A stretch of 64,000 bases of DNA from Gamarada debralockiae (Eukaryota; Ascomycota; Leotiomycetes; Helotiales; Hyphodiscaceae): positions 1 to 64,000 of the forward strand of contig NXFV01000628.1 in assembly GCA_002803225.1 (NCBI GenBank). The letters are read 5' to 3'. Position 1 is the stretch's first letter. Every line of letters begins with the position of its first letter. This document shows, in pieces, positions 1-10,657 of the stretch. A program made the translations under genes and the position numbers. Below the pieces are notes generated by a model. That model did no database searches. It had not been told where the DNA came from and saw only the letters and a list, made by a program, of their open reading frames with translations.

Positions 1-340
1 CCACATATTCGTGGCTGTCTCAAGAAACACGGTATAGACATTTAAGAGCCCTGTAGCCTTGAATTGAACAATGTATCGAAATATATAATGTGAGATTATA
101 TTTTAAAAGTATCTATTTACGTAGCTCCAAATTAGCTAGTCATACGTGATTAGCAGTCTTGTACTGAGAATAGAGAATAGTATTTCCAAAATCTGATATT
201 TGTGTTCTGAATAGGCAAAACGAATTTGATAGGCCGGAGTAAGGCTAATGTATGTCGGGAGATTAGAGATAGCCCAGTTCTCCTCGGTTTGTGGTCGTAT
301 GTGAAAGTCTGTGTTGTTATTTCAATACATATCCTCTTCC
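1..340. repeat. Left copy of diverged direct repeat
   Basis: This stretch aligns by eye, colinearly and in the same orientation, with 4841-5170. Shared blocks include TTGAATTGAA near 60, ACGTAG near 119, CAAAATC near 187, TTCTCCTC near 277 and TGTGGTCGTA near 290. Many differences are C/T or G/A transitions and both copies are AT-rich, as expected of duplicated DNA altered by repeat-induced point mutation. The left copy probably starts outside the window, because the right copy has extra sequence before its matching start. No protein is encoded. The family (LTR, MITE or simple duplication) cannot be told from the sequence. Confidence 0.65.
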
Positions 341-669
341 GGTTTGGTAGAGGGGGCCCAGGCGAGTCAATCCTAGAGGGCACATTCAATGATTTCGCTT
401 CGACTACAGGCTTTCACCTTACAATTTCTAATGAGGCACAAGTGACTGGTCTCTTTGGCTGAAAGACGATTAATATCAATTCAATTGATTCAGCACCGTT
501 CAGCACCATGTGGTGACTCAATCCCACCTGTTACTTTAAAGTGACAGTAACATTCAATGTCGTCACAACTCTCACATTTCTCGAGCTCGCCCCACACTAC
601 AAGCATATGCCCCGTCCGCAACCGCTCACTGCTGTGCTACAACATCCCACTAAGAAAGTTCCCTCCTTC
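341..669. other. AT-rich spacer, no gene seen
   Basis: Only short overlapping frames on both strands, none resembling a known protein. It separates the left repeat copy from the decayed GH3 gene. Confidence 0.5.
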
Positions 670-1251
670 TCAATAGAAAATGCCATCTCTTGTGCGAACC
701 CACCCCAATCCAAATTTTGTTAAACCCTCTCGGGGATGAATCGGCTGTTGAGCAACATCGGTAACATATAACTTTGCAACTTCATGACCTGCTACACTGC
801 CATCGTTCCCAATCGTCACAGACAACGATATTCCAGGGATCGGCTCGTCCTCCTGGTCCGAATTCCTGATGCATGTCCACCTTAATCTGGCTGCTCGATT
901 TCGCAACCGCATCCGAATATTCGAACGTGGTGTAAGACAAACTGAAGCCGAACTCAAATCATGGAGTGACCTCATAAGCATCGAAGTACTTATAATCGAT
1001 GTAATTGCCGCCAGTAAGTTACATTGGGACATGTAACAACTTCCAGAGTTGTAAGCAGATTCGTTCTTTTCGATCGTGTAAGCCAAATGTCCGCTAGGAT
1101 TTACATCACCATACCAGACGTCTGTGATACTATTCCCTGAAATTTCGCCCAGAATACCACGGTAGAGAACAGCGGTGTCGTTCTCATTTCGATCCATTGA
1201 TCGACGATGCGCGCCCAACAGTATTAACCTTCCGGTAGCTCTGGCAACCAA
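670..1251 (-). pseudogene. GH3 beta-glucosidase C-terminal fragment, decayed
   Basis: The minus strand encodes recognisable pieces of the C-terminal half of a fungal GH3 beta-glucosidase. In order these are a GDVNPSG block (part of the alpha/beta sandwich), a YIDYKYFDAYEVTP block in a second frame, FEFGFSLSYTTFEYS directly after an in-frame TGA at 961-959, and the fibronectin-III-like SVAGHEVAKLYV block near 770. The TGA sits where the family has arginine, so CGA to TGA is the likely change, which fits repeat-induced mutation. A frame change separates the first block from the second. The catalytic N-terminal barrel is not detectable upstream. The fragment lies inside the repeat-bounded island next to an intact chitosanase. 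I call it a dead gene remnant. Confidence 0.8.
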
Positions 1252-3058
1252 TGTTTGGGGGATTCAAGGCCGAAGAGTGAGCAGGGGTTAGTTCTACTTA
1301 GAAGCGTAATTCTCTACCTTATTAAGGACACCCAATTTCTGATGCTAAAATTGCTACCTCCATGACGTAGACTACGAATATAGAAAACGTATTAATCATG
1401 CCAAATGGAGCACGGCCCATTGACCTTAATTCTCTGAAGATCAGGTCGTTGACTAATTATAGTGACCTTTGGTAGGCGTACGGCTGTAGGCGTTGTTGAT
1501 TGTGAGCCTTGATGCGGAGTTGTCAAACGAATGGATTGATACTGGGAACTAGAATAACCTCAGGAGTTTTGAAGGGAATGCTTGCGGGAGCTATAACACG
1601 AAGAACTTCGCGCTGCCGACGCATATAGAGATCGCCAATTCTGTTAGTGTAGTAAGAGTTGTCTTTTTTATTCAAGGGTTGAAGGTTACCGTTACGCTTC
1701 GGAGGCATCCAGACGTCGGTCTTTTAAGCTCAGCATTTGTGGTATGCAGACTCTAGACGTCATGCGCCTTGTCTGCTCTACCGGTTCCAGATTCTGCCAC
1801 GTACTTCTATACAAGAGATCTCAAAAGCGGAAATAGGGGATTAATAAGATTTCTGAAGAACGCTGTCACACTCTAACCTCATATCTTCTACTTGACCAGA
1901 AACAGACAACCACTATAGCAATGACGTCCTTTCCAGTGGTTAGAAACAATTTCAGATGTCATCTGGAAGGATGGTTTGTCACACGATACGTGAGGACTAC
2001 ACGTAAAATAAACATGCACGTGAATTAATGCTCCACGGTAACGCGAAAAGCCTTCGAGGTAGTAGTGATAGCCTGTTGGTTGGAACGCTGATCCCTTCCT
2101 TGTTGGGTCTAGTCTGTATTTGCTTCTTCGTTTAGGATAAAGGAGCTCTACCCCGCCTTGAATTTTTACACTCCTTAGATATCTACCTAGTCGAGAATTT
2201 ATGATATTTCGCTCCGAAAACCGTCCCAATTGACATAGCCCTGCGTTGGAAATCTGCACATGAAAAGGCATAGTGTTTATACTGTGAATATCTAACTGTC
2301 TAATAATATTAAAGCAAAATTAATTGAAATTGAAAGCTTATTATCGGTTTAGTCAATATGCCATACGAATGCGAGCCTTCAGCAGCTCAACTGCTAGCAG
2401 GCACTCTCTAGAAATTTTGTTTGTTCGCGTTGCATGTCCTCAAGGTGGATGCTGACGATTTCTATATGATATTCGTAAGAGCAACGGCCTTAGCCACCGA
2501 CCCTGACTCACTCTGAAGGAAGTCGTCAAGTGAACGCTTCTTGCATCTGATGTCGGTACTATTCTCGATGGTCTTCGTACTGGCATAATATTCGTTCAAC
2601 CTTGCTCTGGTCATGCTTCTCCAAGCTGATGGACTAGTGCCCACCATCACAGTCATCTTCTCTACCATTTCCTATCACTTCAATGCTAGTTGTTATTAGT
2701 CTAGCTATATTGCATACTCAGAATAACTCACCAGCTGTTTGGCCAATCATGAACGTAGATATGTCTTGAGCATCGTCATCAGATGCTGTTCCGTGGAGTG
2801 TCGCCCGGACTTCTAACGGTGACCTTCGTATTTCGCCCGATTCTCCGTTGGCTTCACCGGTGGCCGAAAAAAATGCGACGTTACCAGTAACCATGTAGCG
2901 ACCTTCCTAATCTACCGTAGCTACTTTGAATGTGAAACTGAATTCAATTTTTTCCATGAACCAAATGAAATACGATGAATTTCCAACTCTTCCTCCTCTA
3001 CTTTGTCCTCCATTCTCATTTACCGCTTCAACACTTACTTGTTCAATGGTCAAGTAAT
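1252..3058. other. AT-rich stretch without a supportable gene
   Basis: Frames on the minus strand at 1523-1708, 1888-2271 and 2462-2668 resemble nothing I know. Between about 2740 and 2900 the minus strand has a short open frame ending at a GTGAGT donor-like site, but no acceptor joins it in frame to the 2462-2668 frame. It may be the remnant of another gene. The last part before 3059 is the presumed promoter of the chitosanase. Confidence 0.4.
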
Positions 3059-4064
3059 ATGACTCTCAAATGCTCATTAATCCTCCTTGCGGTGTCTGTC
3101 GCCAGACTCGGGATCACGTTAGGCCAAACCGTCAACGGAGCTTCATATAATAAGCCATCAGCAGGGCCGCCAGCAAGCTTCTTCGCTGCTAGCCCTACGA
3201 TCCCAGTAGCCGCACTACAAGCTGCAGCTGCAAAAGCTAGTGTTGTTCCAAAGGGAGCAACATTCCCAGTAAATTCTGATTCCGATTCACCTAAAGCTAC
3301 CATTCATAGCGACTGGATTAATTTTGCAAATGTATACCCCCCTCCACACCCTACTTATGAGTGGTTTATTGACTATGATGAACAGGGCGCCGCTTTCGTC
3401 TTTGTAGCAGATATGGACGTGGACTGTGACGGAATTGACTACAAATGCAAGGTTAGATGGATTTTGAGGCACCTCCGTTGCAGGAATCCTTATTTTCTGA
3501 CATTATTGACAACCTAGGGAAATGAAGACGGCCAAGCACAAACTGATAATGGGGCCCTTGCTGCATATGAAGTCCCTTGGATTGTCATTCCTGAGAGCTT
3601 TGCTAATGTCAACTCGAAACTACTCCCTGGAAATAATATTGCTGCAGTAATTTGGTACACTATTCCAAATATCCGTTTGTTTACCAGCATGTAGGGGCTA
3701 ACAGTGATGTGATATTAGTGGCGATAAAATGTTCTACGGGATCTACGGCGATTCAGATGGAGACACTCCTGAGGTCATCGGTGAAGCTTCCTGGTTAATG
3801 GCTAGAACCTGCTTCCCTAATGATAATCTAAACGGTGGTAGTGGTCATGTCCCTGTTGACGTCACCTGTAAGCAGACCCAATGTTCTCTTACTATTACAA
3901 CTACTGAAAGTATCAATCTTATAGACATTGTCTTCGTTGGAGAGAAAGCTCTGCTACCTAGCAGCGCCTTTAACGAAAATTATATAACAAATTTTAGCAC
4001 CCTGAGATCTCTTGGTGACCAATTTGTCACTACCCTTGCCAAAAATCTGGGAATTTCAACATAA
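3059..4064 (+). CDS. GH75 fungal chitosanase, secreted
   Basis: Exons 3059-3451, 3518-3654 and 3719-4064 join in frame to give 291 residues. The start is the ATG opening a hydrophobic signal peptide (MTLKCSLILL and onward); a longer open frame reaches back to 2975 but would bury the signal. Family blocks are VDCDGIDYKC, GALAAYEVPW, LPGNN, MFYGIYGDSDGDTPEV and GEASWLMARTCFP. The Asp and Glu expected for catalysis in GH75 lie in the first and last of these. The enzyme should hydrolyse chitosan outside the cell, for example partly deacetylated chitin of fungal walls. Both introns are short with GT-AG ends. All blocks are intact although the gene sits between diverged repeats and next to a dead GH3 gene. 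Confidence 0.92.
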
Positions 4065-4840
4065 GGTTGTGGATTGGGACTTGGGTCTAAAGCCGGGACT
4101 ACCGATTTGGTGTTTTGCGAGGGGCAAGGGCAGGAGGAGGGGGGAGATGGTTGAAATACACATCGTTTCAGTCGAGACTCTTAAATGCAAAAATATGTTA
4201 CGTATTATATGATTACATTAGCAAACTCATCAACATTCCTTCTCTAGGTCTATGGCGTTCATCTTTAATCGCCCTTCCATCTTAGGCCGTTCATACCCAA
4301 AGCAGGAATCCGAAAGCAGCAACAGAAACCAGACACGATTTTACGCAGGCACTAGGAGAGGACATCTTGCAGCACTATATCAGGTTGTGGAAATCACAGA
4401 CCGAGTTTTTCAAATACCTATCTCCTTGTAAGTCCCTTTACCTTATTGACCATTATAACATCATAAAATCATTTGTTCCTTTTTCCTTACTCATTGTATC
4501 TAGCCATTCAATAACGTACCTGTATTTACTCTGCTTCCTTCCTAAGACTTGCTAAGTGAGCTTATTGCTAACCTATTCCATGCTTTCAGCTTCTATTGAA
4601 ATTAGTCTTTATCAAAGTCACATACCACTTTACCTACGACTTGCTCACCGCACATTATTGCTTTTCCTAGACTAGCATTTTATTGATATTAAAGGCAAGC
4701 TCAATAAGATCTCGTATTGTTTTTATTGCGTAATACCGTGAGGGCCGATACACATTACATACTAGGGGGCATAACAACTACTCACTGATGATTAACCTTT
4801 CTCTAGGCTGGTTTTTAACAAGGAGGCATCGATTATATAA
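4065..4840. other. AT-rich spacer downstream of chitosanase
   Basis: No recognisable coding sequence; short frames only. It probably contains the chitosanase 3' end and the upstream part of the right repeat, whose left-hand counterpart would lie before position 1. Confidence 0.45.
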
Positions 4841-5170
4841 CCAAATATTCGGCGCCGTCTGAAAAAATGCGTTGTAAATGTTTACGAGCACTGTGATCTT
4901 TGAATTGAATAGTGTGTCGAAAAACATGGCGTGAGATTGTGCTTCAAATGTATTCTTGTCACGTAGTTCTAAATTCGGTAGTCGAACGTATTACATCAAA
5001 GAATTGAGAATTGTATTTTCAAAATCCGAGTTCTATATTTTGAAGTAAGAAAGTAAGATCTATTGTCGAACTAAGGCCAGTGTACTGCTGGACTGGGGAA
5101 ATAGCCAAATTCTCCTCAGTCTGTGGTCGTACGTGAAAGCTATTTGCTGTATTTAATTATATATGCTATG
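4841..5170. repeat. Right copy of diverged direct repeat
   Basis: Matches 1-340 at an offset of about 4840 bases in the same orientation, from CCAAATATTC to the region around TGTGGTCGTACGTGAAAG. Substitutions are mostly transitions. Similarity fades near 5170. See the left copy for interpretation. Confidence 0.65.
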
Positions 5171-5526
5171 TAGATAAAATAGGAGGTGCTCGAAAGACAT
5201 CCTGTAGCCACCTCGCTGACTACACTTGCACTTGGTTGCTCCATCCTTTCCCGTTATATCACCTCGACAGTACCGCTTCAATCAGAATGATACATCCCAA
5301 ATGTTTTCGTAAAGTGAACGACTTGGACGTCAGACTTGGACTCGGCTTGTAAGAAGGCGCTCCTGAAATTGCAATGACAGATAGCAGTTGACACACTCAG
5401 CATGGAGATCCATCTGGCAGCCGTAGAGGTCACGGGACAGTAGTGGCAATCTGGGGAAGATTTCTTCGGCCTCAATCTCACGTCTACTTCAGTGCAACGT
5501 AAATAAGTTCAAGAATTTAAAAACTC
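5171..5526. other. Downstream flank with possible alternative 3' exon
   Basis: On the minus strand the last codons of the membrane-protein gene overlap a GTAAGA site at its stop. A TAG acceptor near 5488 would open a further frame of about 50 residues (REIEAEEIFPRLPLL and onward) ending near 5327. The protein ending PHL before the stop looks like a natural terminus, so I treat this as a possible alternative exon or a leftover fragment only. Confidence 0.3.
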
Positions 5527-7421
5527 TTACAAATGAGGGAAAACTTGAGTCCAATCTGGAGTCTGATAAGCTGCAGCAGGCAGGCGCCTGATACTGATTA
5601 CAGCCTCAACGACAATGAAAAGCCTCGCAGCGCAGAATGAAAATCCGCAAATAAAGACCAAAGAACCTATCACGACATTAAAATACCAGCTGCTTTTCCC
5701 ATCCATCCAGCCCTCCCAAAACTCATTTAGAGGACGGTAAGCTTGGGCAACATAATTCAAGATGATCCAAAGACCTCCGCAGAATCCAATGTACGTTGCT
5801 GAGGAGCGCCAGAGCCACTTCTCGACATAGCTTGGGAACTGATTATTCCAGGCCGCTGCATGTATTCCACCGTAGGCAAAGCTTGCCATCCACAGGACCA
5901 TTCCAACCATGAGCCCGCCTACGTTTCGGAGAAGATCATTTGAGGGCCAGTTCTGGACGCGTCGTACAAGCAGTTCTTCGGGCCTGAAATGGACGCATGT
6001 GTCCTTTTCGTGACGAAAGAGAGTATATTCTTCCAGAATGGCGGGGTATTCGCTGATGGCTTTCAAGGCCAGTGACCAGCGACGACGAGTGGCCGGTGAT
6101 GGGCTCATTGCTTCCAGATCTCTTCCCTTGACCCTTGGACGTCGCTCAAAAAAGGCTGTGTCAGCAGCTTTTTCGAGTTGTTTTGCTCGTAGTTCTCTTA
6201 AACATGATGTCGATGTAGACGTAGCTTGAAAAGCTGGTAGAGGTTGAGCAATGGCGATGGAAACGTCTTCTTGCTCTGTTGCGGCAACTTCTGTTGTTTC
6301 AGTCTTTGCCTTCGGCAGGCGCAAACAAATCAAATCGATCTCAGGGATCTTGGAGTACCAATTGAGAAATGCGAAAATGGTCTTGACCATGGTCTGCGAC
6401 TCTTTCTTCTCAACCTCACCACTCAAATCGCTACTCATATACATGTAGGCACACAGAGATTCGACCCAATCACCAGTCAATACAAACGGTTCGTTTGGCA
6501 GAAGGGGCTTGTTCCACCATAGAATATACATAACAAAAACACATGCTCTGGATAAAGATGTTCATTAGTTGATTTCATCTCCAATCTTTCGGTAGCTTAG
6601 ACTTACACATGAGCCATGGTGTTGACTTCCAAAAGCGTCACAGGAAGCCCGACAATGACTCTTCCCAAAGTCTGAAGCAACATCCAAGAGGCTTGGATCA
6701 CCACCAATGCCTTTGCAAGGTCATTGGCCTTGCTTTTATCGAGAATGTCACCCTCTGGCACATCTGGCAGCTTGTTGCATTTGGCCAGCAAGGCGACTCC
6801 GCGGGCTGTGAGAGTGACGCGAGCTGGACAAGTCTCGGGCAAAAACTTGATTCTGCCACGAGCAGCTGGGATTTCGAAAGCGAATCCTCCAGTTGACGCA
6901 AAGAAGTCGTGGGTCTTCGTCCATTCATGCCTACGCTCTGCAAATGTCGCCGAATTATAAAGAGATCTCCCGCTCAAAGAAGTTGTCGTCTGTTCTCGAA
7001 GAACCATGGTAGGGGTCGTCTGTGGTGTCGGCGTTGGTTGCTTCTTTGCCTTAGAGTCCTGAGAGAGCCTAGTCACCAGCTTGCCTAGCAATTTCGCTGA
7101 TGCCCATTGCCGCCAAGCTGTGAAAACCACCAGTTCTGGCGCATACACACCGGTGATAATCCACCTAACGTTGCAGAGCAAGCACTGGAGGCGGCTTGTA
7201 TTCTGTTCAGGCACATTTAGATGGAGTGCAGACCAAACGCAGGCAACCAATGTCAGTATACAGGATAGAAGAAGTGATGTTGTGCCTCTGACATTTGGTT
7301 CCGAGACGTATCCAACGAAGCCCGAGGATTGTGTCGTGTTTGTAGGAGCATCCACGGGCGCGCCGGCCGATACTCGAATGAAGAGAAAAATAAACAAGAG
7401 CTTCAATCTTAGGTATAACAT
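5527..7421 (-). CDS. Multi-pass membrane protein of unknown function
   Basis: Exons 7421-6607 and 6547-5527 join in frame (611 residues). The N-terminus is a signal peptide (MLYLRLKLLFIFLFIRVSAG) and is followed by a hydrophobic segment near residues 45-70. The block ITGVYAPELVVFTAWRQW, then a DFFASTGGFAFE block, then NTMAHVACVFVMYILWWNKP across the splice junction, are features I associate with a large ascomycete and basidiomycete family of uncharacterised membrane proteins. The C-terminal third has two or three more hydrophobic segments (around SYVEKWLWRSSATYIGFCGG and VVIGSLVFICGFSFCAARLF). No catalytic motif is evident. Intron ends are GTAAGT and CAG with a CTAAT branch-like site. Function unknown; membrane location well supported. 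Confidence 0.85.
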
Positions 7422-8159
7422 TAAATATCAAAGCAGATCGGTAAAGATGCTAGTCAGATCTATTAATCTAGATAAGCTGTTGTGGCATAGCATACATATA
7501 TGGGAATGATACGGGGTACAGAGTAGCATGTCAGTCAGTCATCCCAGCCAGTAGTTGGAGACGCTGCAAGATTGTTTTAAGCCACAATTTGTTGGTGTTT
7601 GAAGGTAGTTTTGGACCAGTAGAAAATGCCAGTTGAAGTCGCAATCATTCAAGTCTGCTCTGAAACAGGGATGACGGGTCGCACCCCCCTGCGACAGGGT
7701 ATGGCACACTGGTGCACTTGGGTGTGGCAGTGTTGCAGCGAGGAGAGCATTGTTGGAGTGGTTTTGTTACAACAGGCACCCGAACCAATTTTTGGGAAGA
7801 ACGGACGAAAATTTAATCCTCCTAACAGGAAAGAGCGACTCCTCCGTGTCTTGTAATGCACTGTCAATACCATATTTTCTTCTATCCTAGTTCAGATCGG
7901 GCTCGTCAGATGCTTAAATCGTGTGTTGGAGAGTAGAGCGATGAGATGCTGAGCGGATGTGCAGGCCGTAAGGCACGGGCGGCCAGTGCTTACTGGGGCA
8001 GATCGGACAAGGATCTCCTCGTAGCCAACCAAATGTGGGGTTTCAGTGTCCAGCTGAAAAGTGAGACCCCTTTTAAACTTCTTTCGACTTGAACGTTCAA
8101 CATCAAGGATGACATCTTAACAACTCGCTTTCCTTACCCAAATCCTAGAATTTAACATC
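7422..8159. other. Divergent intergenic region
   Basis: Lies between the starts of the minus-strand membrane protein and the plus-strand PAQR gene, so it should hold both promoters. I see no convincing coding sequence and no motif I can name with confidence. Confidence 0.45.
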
Positions 8160-9481
8160 ATGAAGCGTTCTCCCAGGGGAAGCGCAATAGGAGCTGTCAG
8201 TCTTCTCGACGAGCAACAGGCAGTAGGCAACCCCGCACAACTTTCAGGCCGCCGAATATTCACGTATGTGTGCAGGCAAAAAGTGCGGACACTTTATTGG
8301 AATGGAAGGATTTGAGTATGTTCTAAAATCTAGTATCGCGATGATTTTAGACGTGCTAATATGACAAAGTGGAATGGCAGAGGTATTTATTGATCATGCT
8401 ATCCTGACGAAGGAGCTCGGCTGAAAATGTTTGCTTAGAGACAATGAGTTTGTCTTGACTGGTTACCGGTGCGTCCCCGCTTTCTTAGAGATATCGAACA
8501 GGGACTGAAATTTCTCAGTCAGCCTTCGTACTCCCTCTATTTATCTAGCAAGAGTATCATAAAGCTTCATAATGAAACGGGTCAGTTTTTGGTTGCTTCC
8601 GGGAGATCGATTTGAGGAACAGTCGATCATTAATCGCCCACAGTCAACATCTGGTCCCATCTCCTGGGAGCATGCGTATTCTTTGCATTTCTGCCTTACT
8701 CGTATCTTCAAATCGTCCCCCGATATAGCAGTGCAACAGTGGCAGATGCCCTAGCACTTGCAATATTCTTTTCGGGAGTGACCATTTGCTTCGTGCTGTC
8801 TACGATGTATGGTTCCGAACCCACTTATCCAAAGTCTCATATCGCTGACTTGTTTCGATGCCAAAGATTTCACATATGCTCCAATCACAGTAAAGAAGGC
8901 CACAAAATAGGTAATCAGCTGGACCACCTTGGCATCGTCATTGTGATCTGGGGTTCTGCGATTCCGAGTGATTACTTCGGATTCTACTGCAATCAAAAGC
9001 TGCAGTACTTCTATTGGACAACGGTATTTCACTCAGCAGTGCAAGTCACGCTTTCTTGCAACTCTGACATTTACAGGCTACGATCGCAGCCATTGCTTGC
9101 GGGATCTTTACCATGCGACCCGTCTTCCGCACACCGACCTACCGGCCTTTCCGCTCTGCTATGTACGGTATCCTGGGACTCTCAATTTTCTTTCCTGCAA
9201 TCCACGGGGTCACCGTGCACGGTTGGACTACCCAGAATGAGCGAATGTCATTGACGTACTTCATGGGGCTCGGAATACTGAATGGCACAGGCACGGCAAT
9301 CTATGCAGCGCGTATCCCTGAGAGGTGGTACCCCCGCCGATTTGACATCTATGGTTCCAGTCATCAGATTATGCATGTTTTGGTCGTATGTGGTGCATTT
9401 TCTCATACCATTGGGCTCGTAAAAGCGTTTGATTACTGGCAGGGCTTGCGGGCAAAGGATGGGGGAGCTTGCACGACCTAA
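8160..9481 (+). CDS. PAQR / adiponectin-receptor-like seven-helix protein
   Basis: Eight exons join in frame to 310 residues: 8160-8222, 8276-8315, 8370-8382, 8439-8468, 8519-8580, 8644-8806, 8867-9023, 9077-9481. Family blocks appear in order: TLLEWKDL, WQRDNEFVLTGYR, KLHNETVNIWSHLLGA, FHICSNHS, DHLGIVIVIWGS, PVFRTPTYRPFRSAMYG and SSHQIMHVLVVCGAFSH. These supply the conserved metal-site residues of the hemolysin III / AdipoR superfamily (His and Asp in HICSNHS and LDHLG, and the late HQIMH), pointing to a hydrolase-like membrane protein of the yeast Izh group. Roles in zinc or lipid signalling are known for relatives and only inferred here. Exon 3 is 13 bases and exon 4 is 30 bases. The first exon is the least certain; its 53-base intron ends in GTGTGTGCAG. 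Confidence 0.88.
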
Positions 9482-9548
9482 AAGTTAATGCGACGAAGGT
9501 AAAGAGGAGAAGTGTAGGCTGAAGTTGCACATACACCTACCGTCATGT

Positions 9549-10443
9549 TCACATATCATTCCCGCTACTTCGGAGTTGGCGATTTAGAAAATCATGCTCA
9601 GAGCTCTGCAAGCATGCCATATACGATGACTCCTTCCCCACCCGACACGAGATTCCCCCTTTATCTACGCTGCCTTCTCCAATAACGACTACTTCAACAA
9701 CTTTGAATCCGAAGTGGGCATAAACATCATGTGCATGCTCATTCGTGGCTTCCACCCACGTTGGAAGACTAGCGTCTCGTGCTTGTTTAAGATACGGGTC
9801 AAAGAGAGCGCGGACCACACCTGGGAAGAGACATCGTCAGTGAATAAAGGCTCCTTGAGCAGGGAGATTCCACCCGAGGATTGAACCCTTATCACTCACC
9901 AGATTCAGTTCTGTTTGGATCTCTTCCTAGATAATTCAAGTACCAATACTGACGCTAGTCCAAATGTTTCTTCTTAGCTTCAGAGAATTTATCAAGGTAC
10001 TCAATGATCAGCGCGGAAAAAGTACTTCGATCTGGTGGCAATGGGACATGCACTCCAGGAGGTACCCTGCCTCCAGATCAGCATAGTTCGAAGAGAACGT
10101 TCGCAACGACAGACCACACGGTCACAGCAGCCCGACGTCGTCACTTATTTCGACATCGTTGCGTAAAGAATCCTTGGTGAGGATCACAGCTCGGTTAAGA
10201 GCGTCGTTTGCGAAGGCTGCGCCCGATGGCGGTTGCTAGCCATTCTGCATATTCTTCGCTGCCGGTGATGATTGGAGGCAGAATGATGGAGTCCGTGGCT
10301 TTGGTCGATGTGAGAGCAATTTCGGATCCAGAAGTTAGGTATGTTAAGTCGATAACTTGTTCATAGCGCCGAAGGGTCTTTCTGGAGAAGTTGTCATTGA
10401 TCATGCACTCCGCCGATCCATCTGCTCTTGGGAGGGCATTCAC
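9549..10443 (-). pseudogene. GNAT-type N-acetyltransferase, broken
   Basis: The minus strand encodes the C-terminal half of a fungal GNAT acetyltransferase: EYLDKFSEAKKKHLD, then RQYWYLNYLGRDP, then VVRALFDPYLKQARDASLP, WVEATNEHAHDVYAHFGF and a VVEVVVIGEG strand. An intron (GTGAGT to CCCAG, ending near 9821) separates the middle blocks. An in-frame TAG at 9957-9955 lies between HLD and RQYWYLNYLG with no splice signals to remove it. The expected Q/R-x-x-G-x-G/A acetyl-CoA loop is not seen intact. An open frame at 10443-10195 containing DSIILPPIITGSEEYAEWL could be the N-terminal part but cannot be joined cleanly. I call the locus non-functional; a sequencing error at the TAG remains possible. 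Confidence 0.65.
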
Positions 10444-10564
10444 CGAATTACGAATTCCGTATCCGGCAAAGGGTATTCTCTCCCTTTTCCAGAATGCAGT
10501 CCGTCTAGATTAAATTTCTGGCTCTAAAAATAGCACTTGAATTCCCGTTCGCAAGCTTCTCTCC

Positions 10565-10623
10565 CCAGGCTCTTCCTAGGCTCTTCCCAGGCTCTTCCCA
10601 GGCTCTTCCCAGGCTCTTCCCAG
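10565..10623. repeat. 11-base minisatellite
   Basis: About five tandem copies of CAGGCTCTTCC, nearly perfect (the first junction has a T in place of C). It lies just upstream of the decayed dioxygenase gene. An A/G tract at about 10788-10809 inside that locus is a second simple-sequence stretch. Confidence 0.9.
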
Positions 10624-10657
10624 CGATTCTACCTCTCTCTTTGTTTTCTTTGAGCCC

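Noticed and set aside
1..5170. The flanking repeats as LTRs of a retrotransposon
   Set aside because: The interior encodes glycosidases, with no gag, protease, reverse transcriptase or integrase remnants recognised.
8469..8488. A 20-base intron in the PAQR gene
   Set aside because: Too short to splice; extending the acceptor to 8518 gives a 50-base intron and restores the family block before LHNETVNIW.
9878..9887. B-box-like GGTTCAATCC on the minus strand, possible tRNA
   Set aside because: No A-box at the right distance and no cloverleaf could be drawn; it lies in an intron of the GNAT remnant.
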